In this document: piece by piece, positions 42,163 to 50,009 of the stretch
Layout: each line of letters opens with the position of its first letter
Numbering within the stretch: position 1 is the first letter of the stretch
Assembly (NCBI GenBank): GCA_017629515.1
Contig: JAGBXB010000053.1
Span: 1-64,000, forward strand
DNA: 64,000 nt
Direction: 5' to 3'
Source: Lentisphaeria bacterium
GTDB taxonomy: Bacteria > Verrucomicrobiota > Lentisphaeria > Victivallales > UBA1829
Translations under genes and position numbers: made by a program
Notes under the pieces: generated by a model
What the model was told of the DNA's origin: nothing
What the model saw: only the letters and a program-made list of their open reading frames with translations
Database searches by the model: none

Positions 42163-43462
42163 ACTTGAATTCCTCCTTTGAACTCATTTTTTCTTTATAT
42201 TCGAGATAGGTTTCTTTATTCATTACCGGTGTTTCCGCAGCTATTTCCCTGCCTTTTTCCGCCCCCTCCCCAAGGAGTACAACTACATCCATGGCAAGAA
42301 GTTTTGCTCCCTCCACATAGGCAAGAACCGGATCTTCCACAATAAAATCCGCTCCGTGGGGAGAACCGGCAAAACCGCCGCTGTAAGCATGCAGTGCTGG
42401 CAAAAGCATACTTACATCCCCCATATCCGTGGATGACCCTCTGTGACCGAAATTCCCCAGCACTTTGCCGGAAAGTTCCATAAGGTTATCCCCGTGCAGC
42501 TTATTGAGGTTCTCACTGCTCTTATAAGGCATATACCCACTGAGATTATGGATGGTGACATTGCCGCAAAATGCCATTGCCGCAGCTTTCACGCACCGGT
42601 CAACTACTTTACAGGCATTTGCCACAGCTTCCGGTGTTTTTGCCCGGATCTGCAATTCCAGAACCGCTTTGGCAGGCACAACATTTACCGCATTTCCGCC
42701 ATCGGAAATAATACCGTGGATACGCACGGAATCTTTATCATCAAAGGTATCCCGCTGGGCGTCGATCATATTCAAAGCCTGTCTTGCCATTGCAGCAGCA
42801 TTTTTTCCTGCCCAGGGACGTAATCCTCCGTGAGCGGCTTTCCCCTCAAAAATGATCTCTTTCATGCAGAAGCCGTTATAACTTTCCGGCGTGAATGTAT
42901 CGTGACCGGCATGGATGAGAAGCACCATATCGATATCATCCAGAACCCCCAGACGGATAAATTCCGGTTTACCGCCGCAATAACGGATCTTTTCTTCCGC
43001 CATCAACTTTCTGCAATAATCCAATGCCTGAAATTCCTCCGCAGGAACAGCAATAAAAGAGAGAGAACCGCTCAACTCTTTTACAACAGGGACAAGGGCA
43101 TCCGCCGCCGCAAGCATCTGGGTAAGCTGGGCATGATGTCCGCAGGCGTGTGCCGCCCCGGTAGTTTTATCGGCAAAGGGGTGACTCGGCACAGGTAAAG
43201 CATCCAGTTCCCCCATCAAAGCGATGTGAGGCCCTTCTCCGTTCCCGCAGGCGATATCTGCTCTTATACCGGTAACAGCAAGCCCGGTACGGCAGACGAG
43301 TCCCAGTTTTTCCAGTTCTTCTTTGACTTTGGCAGCAGTTTTAACTTCACAATATCCCAATTCCGGCATATGGAGAAGTGTATTTCCCAGAGCAATGATC
43401 TCCTCTTTTCTGCTTTCGATACGGTCAATGACAATTTTTTTCAATTCCGCAATGCTTTTCAT
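42149..43462 (-). CDS. M20-family amidohydrolase (AbgB/aminoacylase-like)
   Basis: A 437-aa metal-dependent amidohydrolase of the M20D group, which cleaves N-acyl or aminobenzoyl amino acids. Seen: HMPELGYCEVKTA, the metal-binding stretch ALMGELDALPVPSHPFAD and AHACGHHAQLTQML (near residues 108-118), the catalytic Glu in VPAEEF, and the dimerisation-domain motif GKAAHGG. The unusual length and the STDMGDVS metal-ligand region resemble AbgB. In this operon it could deacylate the product of the racemase upstream. Confidence 0.88.
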   Translation of the reverse strand: MKSIAELKKIVIDRIESRKEEIIALGNTLLHMPELGYCEVKTAAKVKEELEKLGLVCRTGLAVTGIRADIACGNGEGPHIALMGELDALPVPSHPFADKTTGAAHACGHHAQLTQMLAAADALVPVVKELSGSLSFIAVPAEEFQALDYCRKLMAEEKIRYCGGKPEFIRLGVLDDIDMVLLIHAGHDTFTPESYNGFCMKEIIFEGKAAHGGLRPWAGKNAAAMARQALNMIDAQRDTFDDKDSVRIHGIISDGGNAVNVVPAKAVLELQIRAKTPEAVANACKVVDRCVKAAAMAFCGNVTIHNLSGYMPYKSSENLNKLHGDNLMELSGKVLGNFGHRGSSTDMGDVSMLLPALHAYSGGFAGSPHGADFIVEDPVLAYVEGAKLLAMDVVVLLGEGAEKGREIAAETPVMNKETYLEYKEKMSSKEEFKYDQA

Positions 43463-44565
43463 GCAAAAACCGCCTCTTCCTGTTTATATTTATTCAATAC
43501 TTCCTCATTGGCGACCACATCCAGTCCGGGATTCTCCCGCAAAGTATAAGTACCATATTGTTCTGTCAGAAGAACGGGAGTACCCAGATTTTCCACATAG
43601 AACTTTTCCGCAGGGGAAATATCCGAGGGATAATTCACAAAAGGAAGTGTGGCAAGGTTTGCCACCACATTTGTCCCCAGGGAGGATTCCCCCATACCGC
43701 CCAGCCAGCAGCCGATATTCTTTTCCCCGCAGAGATTATGGATATCCAGTGTTGGGGTGATCCCGCCCACCCTGCCGTATTTGATATTGATATATTTACA
43801 TGCGCCGATCTCGATAGCCTGTCTGGCATCCTGTAAAGAACAGATACTTTCATCCAGACAGATGGGAGTACCGATCATCTTCTGCAATTTTGCATGGTCA
43901 AGGATGTCATCATGCATCAAAGGCTGTTCGATCATGGCAAGATTGTATTTATCCAGTTTTTTCAGCATATCGATATCATTAAGAGTATAGGCACTGTTGC
44001 AGTCGATATGAAAAACCGTATCCGGATAGACACTGCGGACTGCTTCCAGCATATCGCACTCCCAGGAAGGACAGAATTTGAGTTTGATGCGGGGATACCC
44101 CAATTTCAGCATCTTATCGATCCCGGCAATAAGATCATCAAAGGTTTTCAATACCCCGAAACAGTACCCGACTTCCGCCTTTTCTTTTGTTCCGCCGATG
44201 GCTTTTTTAAAGGAAATCCCCTGTTTTCTGCTCAAAAGATCCCAGAAGGCTACGTCAAAAGCGGCTTTGGCAAATTCATTGCCCCGGATGGGAGCCATGA
44301 TTTTCTGCAACTCCTGCGGAGTAGAGATCTCCTTATGCAGAATGGATGGCACAATAAAATCTTTCCCCAGAAGGAAACAGCCCTTATCCCAATAGGGAGA
44401 AAAAGCCGGACACCCCCAGGGACAGGATTCCCCCCAGCCCACCAATCCGCCGGATTCCATTTTCACCACAATGGAATTAAAAGCATTCTGTGTTCCGAAA
44501 GCGGTGGTGTAGGGATTCTTGATGGGATTGCAAACCCGGTACATGGTAATACGGTCGATTCTCAT
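43459..44565 (-). CDS. Enolase-superfamily enzyme, N-succinylamino acid racemase / o-succinylbenzoate synthase subgroup
   Basis: A 368-aa enzyme with capping domain and barrel. Catalytic residues can be placed: KLK at 161-163, metal ligands Asp188 (HIDCN), Glu213 (IEQP) and Asp238 (LDES), and the second-base Lys262 (NIKYGRVGG), followed by WLGGMGESSLGTN. These correspond closely to the known NSAR/OSBS numbering (Lys163, Asp189, Glu214, Asp239, Lys263 in the Amycolatopsis enzyme). No menaquinone genes are near, so N-acylamino acid racemase activity is more likely than MenC. It is the first gene of the operon; AAGGAG lies upstream of ATG 44565. Confidence 0.85.
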   Translation of the reverse strand: MRIDRITMYRVCNPIKNPYTTAFGTQNAFNSIVVKMESGGLVGWGESCPWGCPAFSPYWDKGCFLLGKDFIVPSILHKEISTPQELQKIMAPIRGNEFAKAAFDVAFWDLLSRKQGISFKKAIGGTKEKAEVGYCFGVLKTFDDLIAGIDKMLKLGYPRIKLKFCPSWECDMLEAVRSVYPDTVFHIDCNSAYTLNDIDMLKKLDKYNLAMIEQPLMHDDILDHAKLQKMIGTPICLDESICSLQDARQAIEIGACKYINIKYGRVGGITPTLDIHNLCGEKNIGCWLGGMGESSLGTNVVANLATLPFVNYPSDISPAEKFYVENLGTPVLLTEQYGTYTLRENPGLDVVANEEVLNKYKQEEAVFA

Positions 44566-44607
44566 TTTTCTCTCCTTATTTTTACGGTTTTAAAAGATTA
44601 TGAAAGA

Positions 44608-44635
44608 AATATATTTTTTTATTTGATTTTTTCAA
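44608..44635 (-). promoter_or_regulatory. Predicted promoter of the six-gene operon
   Basis: Minus strand TTGAAA (44635-44630), 16-bp spacer, TATATT (44613-44608), about 40 bp before the racemase start. The LysR-type palindrome sits upstream, centred near -63. Confidence 0.6.
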
Positions 44636-44651
44636 TAGTTTGATCTATATT
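44623..44651 (+). promoter_or_regulatory. Predicted promoter of the divergent LysR gene
   Basis: TTGATT (44623-44628), 17-bp spacer, TATATT (44646-44651), overlapping the divergent operon promoter. The palindrome 44654-44674 follows the -10 box, so the regulator could repress itself. Confidence 0.6.
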
Positions 44652-44653
44652 TA

Positions 44654-44674
44654 TTGATACTCTTTTTATATCAA
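44654..44674. promoter_or_regulatory. LysR-type operator palindrome
   Basis: TTGATA-N9-TATCAA is a perfect palindrome containing a T-N11-A core (44658 and 44670), as LysR-family regulators recognise. It lies about 63 bp upstream of the predicted operon start, the usual place of the primary binding site. Confidence 0.65.
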
Positions 44675-44693
44675 TACAGGAAATAAAAAAACA

Positions 44694-45578
44694 ATGGAAC
44701 TTACACATTTACGGTATTTTCTTACAGTGGCGGAGCTTCTTCATTTCCGGAAAGCAGCGGAAAAACTCAATATGACCCAGGCTCCGTTAAGTTTTGCAAT
44801 AAAAAAACTGGAAGAGGAACTGGAAACAAAACTTTTTGAACGGACCAGCAGATCGGTCAAACTTACCAAAGAAGGGGAATTTTTTCAAAATGAGGCAAAA
44901 TGTATCCTTGCCCGTGCGGATGAAGCCGTTTTAAGATTGAAAAAAATGCGTACAGAAGCTCTTTCCCATATTTCCATAGGGTATAATGAACCCTCTTTAA
45001 ATTCTTTTCTTCCCGATTTTCTTGCAAAGTGCAGGAAAGGTACGAAACTGTTTTTCCCCGGAATGCAGGAACTGGAAACAAGTCAGCAGCTTTCCCTTTT
45101 GCGTTCCGGAAAACTGGATATAGGATTTATGCGGCCCTACGGCTTTGATCTGACAGGATTGAAGAGCCGGCTTGTTTTCCGTGAAAAATATGTTCTTGTG
45201 ATGCCCTCCACCCATAAACTTGCAGGAAAGGAAAAAATATCAAAGGAAGATCTTTCCCTTGAAAATATTATTTTATTTGCAAAAGAAGTCAATCCAGTTC
45301 TTTATGACCGACTGACCGCATTTCTTGCAACAGATTCTTTACCTCCGCCCGTATTCCGTCAGGATGCAAGGAACAAAAGCAGTATGCTTGCCCTTGTGGA
45401 GGCTGGTTTCGGTTCGGCACTTCTCCCCGCATCCACCTTGAAAGAAGATCACCACTCTTTCCTTGTGAAAAAAGATCTTGCCTTTCCTCTGCCGCCGGTG
45501 GATATTTTTGCGGTCTGGGATGAAAAAAATCCCTCCATGCTTCTGCCCAAATTATTGAAACTGCTTCCGGAGGTGTAA
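44694..45578 (+). CDS. LysR-family transcriptional regulator
   Basis: A 294-aa regulator. The winged helix-turn-helix is at residues 1-60 (MELTHLRYFLTVAELLHFRKA, MTQAPLSFAIKKLEEEL, LFERTSRSVKLTKEG). The effector-binding domain follows (ISIGYNEPSL-type first strand, then LDIGFMRPYG). It is divergent from the racemase-hydratase operon and shares a 128-bp control region with it, so it is predicted to activate that operon in response to a pathway acid or N-acyl compound. An N-terminal half like BenM/CatR-type regulators fits the role. Confidence 0.93.
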   Translation: MELTHLRYFLTVAELLHFRKAAEKLNMTQAPLSFAIKKLEEELETKLFERTSRSVKLTKEGEFFQNEAKCILARADEAVLRLKKMRTEALSHISIGYNEPSLNSFLPDFLAKCRKGTKLFFPGMQELETSQQLSLLRSGKLDIGFMRPYGFDLTGLKSRLVFREKYVLVMPSTHKLAGKEKISKEDLSLENIILFAKEVNPVLYDRLTAFLATDSLPPPVFRQDARNKSSMLALVEAGFGSALLPASTLKEDHHSFLVKKDLAFPLPPVDIFAVWDEKNPSMLLPKLLKLLPEV

Positions 45579-45623
45579 AAAAGGAGGCAGAAATTCTGAA
45601 AGGAAAATCCCGATCTGCTTCCG

Positions 45624-46760
45624 TCAATATTTTCTGACCCGGAGTGCAAGGGCATCCACAAAAGCGGAAATCTCTTTTTCTGTATTGTTATGCCAGAAAG
45701 AAATACGCAGAGCGTTATACAATTCCTCTTTCTTTATTTTCATACATTGAAGAGTTCTGGATGGTTCGCCGCTTTCCGATTCACAGGCACTTCCCGGAGC
45801 AGTGGAAATCCCGTCAAGAGCCAACATCCTTGTAAGGATCGCCCCCTGAAACGGCGTGGTAAGAAAATGTAAAATATAGTTACTGGCATTTGCAGCAGGT
45901 ATGGTTTCTCTGAATGAAATATTTTTTTTCTTCAAACCATCCAGAAGCAGTTGTTTCAACTTTGCCATTTTTAAGAGTCTGTTCTCCATTTCCGGCATCA
46001 TTTCAGAAAGCACTTCACTTAAAAGAAGAATGACGGCAGGCACACATCTTCCCGGAAGATGGGATTTACTGCGTAAAAACTGCAACTTTTTATGATGTTC
46101 TTTCCTATATAAAAGGCAGCTGCCGCCGGGACACCCGATTTTCTGACCGGAAACAAAGGCAAAATCCAATCTTGCGTCGTTCCATAAAAGGGGATATTTT
46201 CCGGCAGACTGGACGGTATCGGCAAGAAACAGTGTGGAGGGGGAATATTCATCCAGCACATCCCGGATGGCGGCAAGATCCTGCATACAGCCGGTCTCAC
46301 TCTGGATATGATGGAAAGCGGCAAGACTTACCTTTTCTTTCTTCAATATATCTTTCAGAAAATCCATATCCAGTTTGCCATCCTCCTGAATGGGACAATA
46401 AAGCAAAGGAAAATGATATAATGCGGAAGTTCTTTTCAATGCGGCAAGAAGTGCCGGGTGTTCCGCTTCAGTGGTAACGACCGCCCCGTGGAGAAAGGAG
46501 CCAATGCCATGCACACAGGCGGAAAGGACACTGCTTCCGGTATTTCCGGATAAGATCCCCCCCCCGTGGGAAATATCATTATTGGTAAGAAGCTGAAAGA
46601 TCTTTTCCTCTGCCGTTTTCACTGCGGCAGCAGATTTTCTCCCGTGAAAAGAGAGGGATTCCTGATTGGCAAAATATTCAGAAGCAAGGGAACAAAAGCG
46701 CTCCAGAACCCATTTTTCACATGGGACGGAAGAAGCATTGTCCAGATAAATATTTTCCAT
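45624..46760 (-). CDS. Cysteine desulfurase (NifS/IscS family)
   Basis: A 378-aa PLP enzyme that mobilises sulfur from cysteine. Seen: NIYLDNASSVPCEKWVL at the start, HGAVVTTEAEHPALL, HIQSETGCMQDL, the cofactor lysine in FVSGQKIGCPGG, and the active-site Cys loop GSACESESGEPS. ATG 46760 (MENIYLDNAS) is preferred because the fold starts there; the extra 16 codons upstream overlap the coiled-coil gene. There is no strong ribosome site, so coupling to the upstream gene (stop at 46771) is likely. No IscU or NifU partner is adjacent. Confidence 0.88.
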   Translation of the reverse strand: MENIYLDNASSVPCEKWVLERFCSLASEYFANQESLSFHGRKSAAAVKTAEEKIFQLLTNNDISHGGGILSGNTGSSVLSACVHGIGSFLHGAVVTTEAEHPALLAALKRTSALYHFPLLYCPIQEDGKLDMDFLKDILKKEKVSLAAFHHIQSETGCMQDLAAIRDVLDEYSPSTLFLADTVQSAGKYPLLWNDARLDFAFVSGQKIGCPGGSCLLYRKEHHKKLQFLRSKSHLPGRCVPAVILLLSEVLSEMMPEMENRLLKMAKLKQLLLDGLKKKNISFRETIPAANASNYILHFLTTPFQGAILTRMLALDGISTAPGSACESESGEPSRTLQCMKIKKEELYNALRISFWHNNTEKEISAFVDALALRVRKY

Positions 46761-46770
46761 AACTGTTTCA

Positions 46771-47034
46771 TCATTTACTGTTACGGATCTCTTCTTTCGC
46801 CCGTTCACAGCGGTCTTTGAGAGAGGCTATATCCGTTACAAGGCACTCTTCCAGTTCTTTGATTTTTTCAGGATCATTTTCTTTGGCAAGTCTCTGTTCG
46901 TGAGCGAGTTTCACTTCGGCTATTTTCGCATTATATTTTTTTGTTACTTCGGCAATAGCGTTTTTCTTTTCATCGGACAATTTTTCTATTTTTCCGCCGA
47001 GTCTTTCCATGGCAAGTTCAAATGCGCTTTTCAT
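46771..47034 (-). CDS. Small coiled-coil protein of unknown function
   Basis: An 87-aa, highly charged protein predicted to be one long coiled coil (LGGKIEKLSDEKKNAIAEV, KIAEVKLAHEQRLA, KIKELEECL). It has one Cys near residue 64 and another near 77. It begins with an ATGA overlap with the lipoprotein gene and ends 11 bases before the cysteine desulfurase start. Family not recognised. Its position between these genes suggests a shared transcript more than a shared function. Confidence 0.7.
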   Translation of the reverse strand: MKSAFELAMERLGGKIEKLSDEKKNAIAEVTKKYNAKIAEVKLAHEQRLAKENDPEKIKELEECLVTDIASLKDRCERAKEEIRNSK

Positions 47035-47933
47035 ATTTCTTTTCCTTTTGTATGTTTTTCTGTATTTTTATTGACTTTATTTTCCGTTTCTTTTTTGCTA
47101 TTCCCCTGCGGAACACCGGAAGAAACTTTATGAGTGAAAGGGACTGGGGGGAGGAAGAATGATTCCGGATATACCTTATTGAGGATGATTTCTTCCAACT
47201 GGGAGACCTGGGTCACTCCGCCGGATTCCACAATAGTTTTTGCAGGCAGGATGATACCGTCAATGGTGGTATATTCCTCTACTTTGGAGGTATAAAGTAC
47301 GGACGCACCGGACTCACTTATATATTTGACGGTCTCCATTTTTTCCTGCAGAAAAGTTTTACCGTTGTAGTAGAAAATATAGGGACTTGTTCTTGTATCA
47401 TCGCTGCGGCAGATCATACGGTAATACCGGACACCGTTTTCGGTGAATGTATCCACAGAGATCCGGCGGAATATATCTGTATAATCCATATAGGGAGTCC
47501 CCATGCGCACCGTATTGGTAAAAAGTGCGTATTCCAGGGAATCACTTTTGAGTTCGATACTGTGATTTGTCCGGCAATTCACGCTCCAGATGCGGCCGTC
47601 ATTGTAGATGAGTTCTTTTTCCCGGCTCCCGTTTTTACTTGTAGCAAGTTTGAAACATTTGGGGTGCTGATACCAGATCTCCGAGCCGAAATAGTCTTTG
47701 GTCTCTTTTCCGGTAAGGGTCACTTTCAACCGCATATAGTAGGAATCAGCCTTCCGCCATTTTCTATCTGCATCTGTTTTATTATTCTGTTTGCGTATAA
47801 GTTCCCTTACGGAAAGATCGGAAGTATCTCTGGGTTCCAGATCCAGAACAGGAAAACACCCTGTAAGGGCAAAAAAGAATACAGAAGAACAAACAGTAAA
47901 ACAACTCTTCAAGATCAAATTTATTTTCTTCAT
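47031..47933 (-). CDS. LolA-like outer-membrane lipoprotein sorting-related lipoprotein
   Basis: A 300-aa protein with a signal peptide and lipobox FALTGC (Cys near residue 26). The mature part has the LolA/LolB-type pattern: SYYMRLKVTLTGKETKDYFG, WYQHPKCFKLATSK, YNDGRIWSVN, and a late GIILPAKTIVE strand. Such proteins carry lipoproteins or lipids across the periplasm, but this one is itself lipidated, like LolB. The C-terminus is long, Lys/Glu-rich and disordered (NKVNKNTEKHTKGKEI). The divergent symporter gene lies 165 bp away. Confidence 0.65.
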   Translation of the reverse strand: MKKINLILKSCFTVCSSVFFFALTGCFPVLDLEPRDTSDLSVRELIRKQNNKTDADRKWRKADSYYMRLKVTLTGKETKDYFGSEIWYQHPKCFKLATSKNGSREKELIYNDGRIWSVNCRTNHSIELKSDSLEYALFTNTVRMGTPYMDYTDIFRRISVDTFTENGVRYYRMICRSDDTRTSPYIFYYNGKTFLQEKMETVKYISESGASVLYTSKVEEYTTIDGIILPAKTIVESGGVTQVSQLEEIILNKVYPESFFLPPVPFTHKVSSGVPQGNSKKETENKVNKNTEKHTKGKEI

Positions 47934-47953
47934 TTACAATAAACTCCTCACGG

Positions 47954-47981
47954 ATAATATGAATACTTACGTCTTTATCAA
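47954..47981 (-). promoter_or_regulatory. Predicted promoter of the LolA-like/coiled-coil/desulfurase operon
   Basis: Minus strand TTGATA (47981-47976), 16-bp spacer, TATTAT (47959-47954), giving a very short leader before ATG 47933. Confidence 0.5.
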
Positions 47982-48026
47982 TATAGCATAAAAGCAGAAA
48001 AAGTCCAACGGTAAAGAGAAACTATA

Positions 48027-48055
48027 TTGACTTAAAGCCATTCCTGGTGTATTTT
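48027..48055 (+). promoter_or_regulatory. Predicted promoter of the BASS transporter gene
   Basis: TTGACT (48027-48032), 17-bp spacer, TATTTT (48050-48055), about 43 bp before ATG 48099. Confidence 0.55.
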
Positions 48056-48098
48056 ATAAGCTGTAAATTACAAAAAAACAACAAAAAGAGAGTTTGCC

Positions 48099-49073
48099 AT
48101 GAATGTTTATAAGATCGTAAAAAAGACATTTCTGCCAGCCGGATTGGTTCTTGCAGTTCTTCTTGCCTGCATCGTTCCGGAATTCGGTATCAAAATGAAA
48201 AGTACCATTGATCAGAATATATTTATCGTTATTGTTTTTGTTGTCTGCGGCATACAGACAAGTCTTTCCGATCTGCATATTACGAAAAAATCCCTTTTCT
48301 TTCTTGTCTGCGGCGGTATTCTGACATTATTTCTGTGTCCCCTTTTTGCCTGGGGGATCACTCTTCTGCTGGGACTTGCTTCCTTACAGGCGGCGGGTCT
48401 TATTGTTGCAGCAGCGGCTCCCCCCACTCTTTCCAGCGGGATCGTTATGACGGAAACAGCCGGCGGAAATCATGTTACTGCCATTGCCATAACCATGCTT
48501 TACAATCTTGCGGCAGTATTCACCATTCCGGTCGTTCTTGCTTTCGCCATTGCCTCGGATGCGGGGATCAATACCAATCCCTGGAACATGCTGAAAAAAC
48601 TTTTTCTCCTTGTTGTTCTCCCCTTTGCTGCTGGATTTGTATTCAAAACTCTCATCAGAATGAAAAAAAGTCCCTCCTGGCTTTCCTTTGTCTCCTCCTT
48701 TGCGGTCATTGCACTTATTCTTTTCTTTTTTTCCGCATCCAGTGATAAAATGAAAGCGATTTCCGCAATGGTGCTTCTGAAAGGATTTATTGCTTCCATC
48801 ATCATCCATTTTGCCTGTATGGCATCTTTCTGGTACGGGGCAAAGGCTCTGAAACTGCCTGTGGAAGAGTGCAAAGCCTATCTTTTTACAGCAGCTTCCA
48901 AAACTCTGACCATAGCCTTGACCACTCTTGCCATTATCGGCGCAGGGGATGGGGATGCTGTTGCCCCCTGTATCATCTTCTACTTTTTCCAGATGATCTT
49001 TGATAGTTTCCTTGCGGCGAAAATGGGTCTTTCCGGTAAAGAAAATCCTGCGGAACAGACAGCAAAGGGATAA
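48099..49073 (+). CDS. Bile acid:sodium symporter (BASS/SBF-like) family transporter
   Basis: A 324-aa inner-membrane protein with about ten hydrophobic helices. The SBF-like pattern is visible: a first half with VVCGIQTSLSDL, the crossover region AAAAPPTLSSGIVMTETAGGN (rich in Pro, Ser and Thr, equivalent to the sodium-site motif), and the second crossover ASKTLTIALTTLAI. Members carry pantoate, pyruvate, arsenite or bile acids; substrate is not predictable. It is followed by a radical SAM gene after nine bases. Confidence 0.85.
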   Translation: MNVYKIVKKTFLPAGLVLAVLLACIVPEFGIKMKSTIDQNIFIVIVFVVCGIQTSLSDLHITKKSLFFLVCGGILTLFLCPLFAWGITLLLGLASLQAAGLIVAAAAPPTLSSGIVMTETAGGNHVTAIAITMLYNLAAVFTIPVVLAFAIASDAGINTNPWNMLKKLFLLVVLPFAAGFVFKTLIRMKKSPSWLSFVSSFAVIALILFFFSASSDKMKAISAMVLLKGFIASIIIHFACMASFWYGAKALKLPVEECKAYLFTAASKTLTIALTTLAIIGAGDGDAVAPCIIFYFFQMIFDSFLAAKMGLSGKENPAEQTAKG

Positions 49074-49082
49074 AAAAACATT

Positions 49083-49949
49083 ATGCGGGCATATCTGGAA
49101 ATCACCACTATCTGCAACCGCTCCTGTTCTTTCTGTGCCGGAACAGGCAGGAAAAAAGAGTTTCTCGCCCCGGAAAAATTTGAAGAACGATTGAAAAAAG
49201 TTCTACCGGTAACCCATAACATCTTTCTTCATCTCATGGGGGAGCCTTTACTGCATCCCGACTTTGAGAAAATCGGTGCTGTCTGTAAAAAATACAACGC
49301 AAAAGCCACTCTCGTCACCAATGGCACTCTTCTTGCCGGCAAAGAAGAACTTCTATTCAACAATCCTGCATTTTCCCAGATCAATTTTTCTCTTCATGCC
49401 TTGCAGAAGGACTCTCTGCCGGATAGAAAAATTCTGGAAATGATCCTTTCATTCTGCGAAAAAGCGGAAAAAATACGGCCGGATCTGTATATAAATCTGC
49501 GGCTGTGGAATCAACAGAAAAGGGAGGAAGAAAAAACCAACTCTCTCAATACCTTTCTTCTTGAAGCCATCGGAAAAAGATTCCCCCTGCCCCCGCAGGA
49601 GAAATTACAGTTTTCACCGGGCAGAAAAAGCAAACATCTTTCCGGCAGGATCTATCTCAATATGGATACGGTTTTCCAATGGCCGGAAACGGAAAAAGAT
49701 ATCTTGCAGGAAAAAGGTTATTGTCACGGGATGCGGGATCAGTTCGGCATCCTTACAGATGGCAGACTTGTCCCATGCTGTCTGGATACGGAGGGGAAAG
49801 CCTCTCTGGGGAATATAGATATGGTGGAAGATATTCAGGAGATCCTCTCTTCTCCGGAAGCGGAAAGTATCCGTAAAGGCTTTGAAAAAGGCATCGCCGT
49901 AAAAGAGTTTTGCAAAAAATGCTCTTTCCGTACAAGATTCAAAAAGTAA
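49083..49949 (+). CDS. Radical SAM / SPASM-like protein
   Basis: A 288-aa enzyme. The radical SAM cluster motif CNRSCSFC (CxxxCxxC) begins near residue 13, followed by HLMGEPLLHPDF (the 'GGEP' equivalent) and KATLVTNGTLL. The C-terminal region has YCHGMRDQFGILTDGRLVPCC and CKKCSFR, a short SPASM-type auxiliary cluster domain. Typical SPASM enzymes modify peptides or prepare maturases, but no precursor peptide is seen nearby. ATG 49083 is close to the symporter stop; both may share a transcript. Confidence 0.85.
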   Translation: MRAYLEITTICNRSCSFCAGTGRKKEFLAPEKFEERLKKVLPVTHNIFLHLMGEPLLHPDFEKIGAVCKKYNAKATLVTNGTLLAGKEELLFNNPAFSQINFSLHALQKDSLPDRKILEMILSFCEKAEKIRPDLYINLRLWNQQKREEEKTNSLNTFLLEAIGKRFPLPPQEKLQFSPGRKSKHLSGRIYLNMDTVFQWPETEKDILQEKGYCHGMRDQFGILTDGRLVPCCLDTEGKASLGNIDMVEDIQEILSSPEAESIRKGFEKGIAVKEFCKKCSFRTRFKK

Positions 49950-49953
49950 CAGA

Positions 49954-49981
49954 TTGAATTTTTGCCTTTGCGGGGTATATT
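49954..49981 (+). promoter_or_regulatory. Predicted uvrA promoter
   Basis: TTGAAT (49954-49959), 16-bp spacer, TATATT (49976-49981), just before ATG 50010. No LexA-type palindrome was recognised. Confidence 0.5.
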
Positions 49982-50009
49982 ATACTCCATTAAAGAAAGG
50001 GGGATCATT

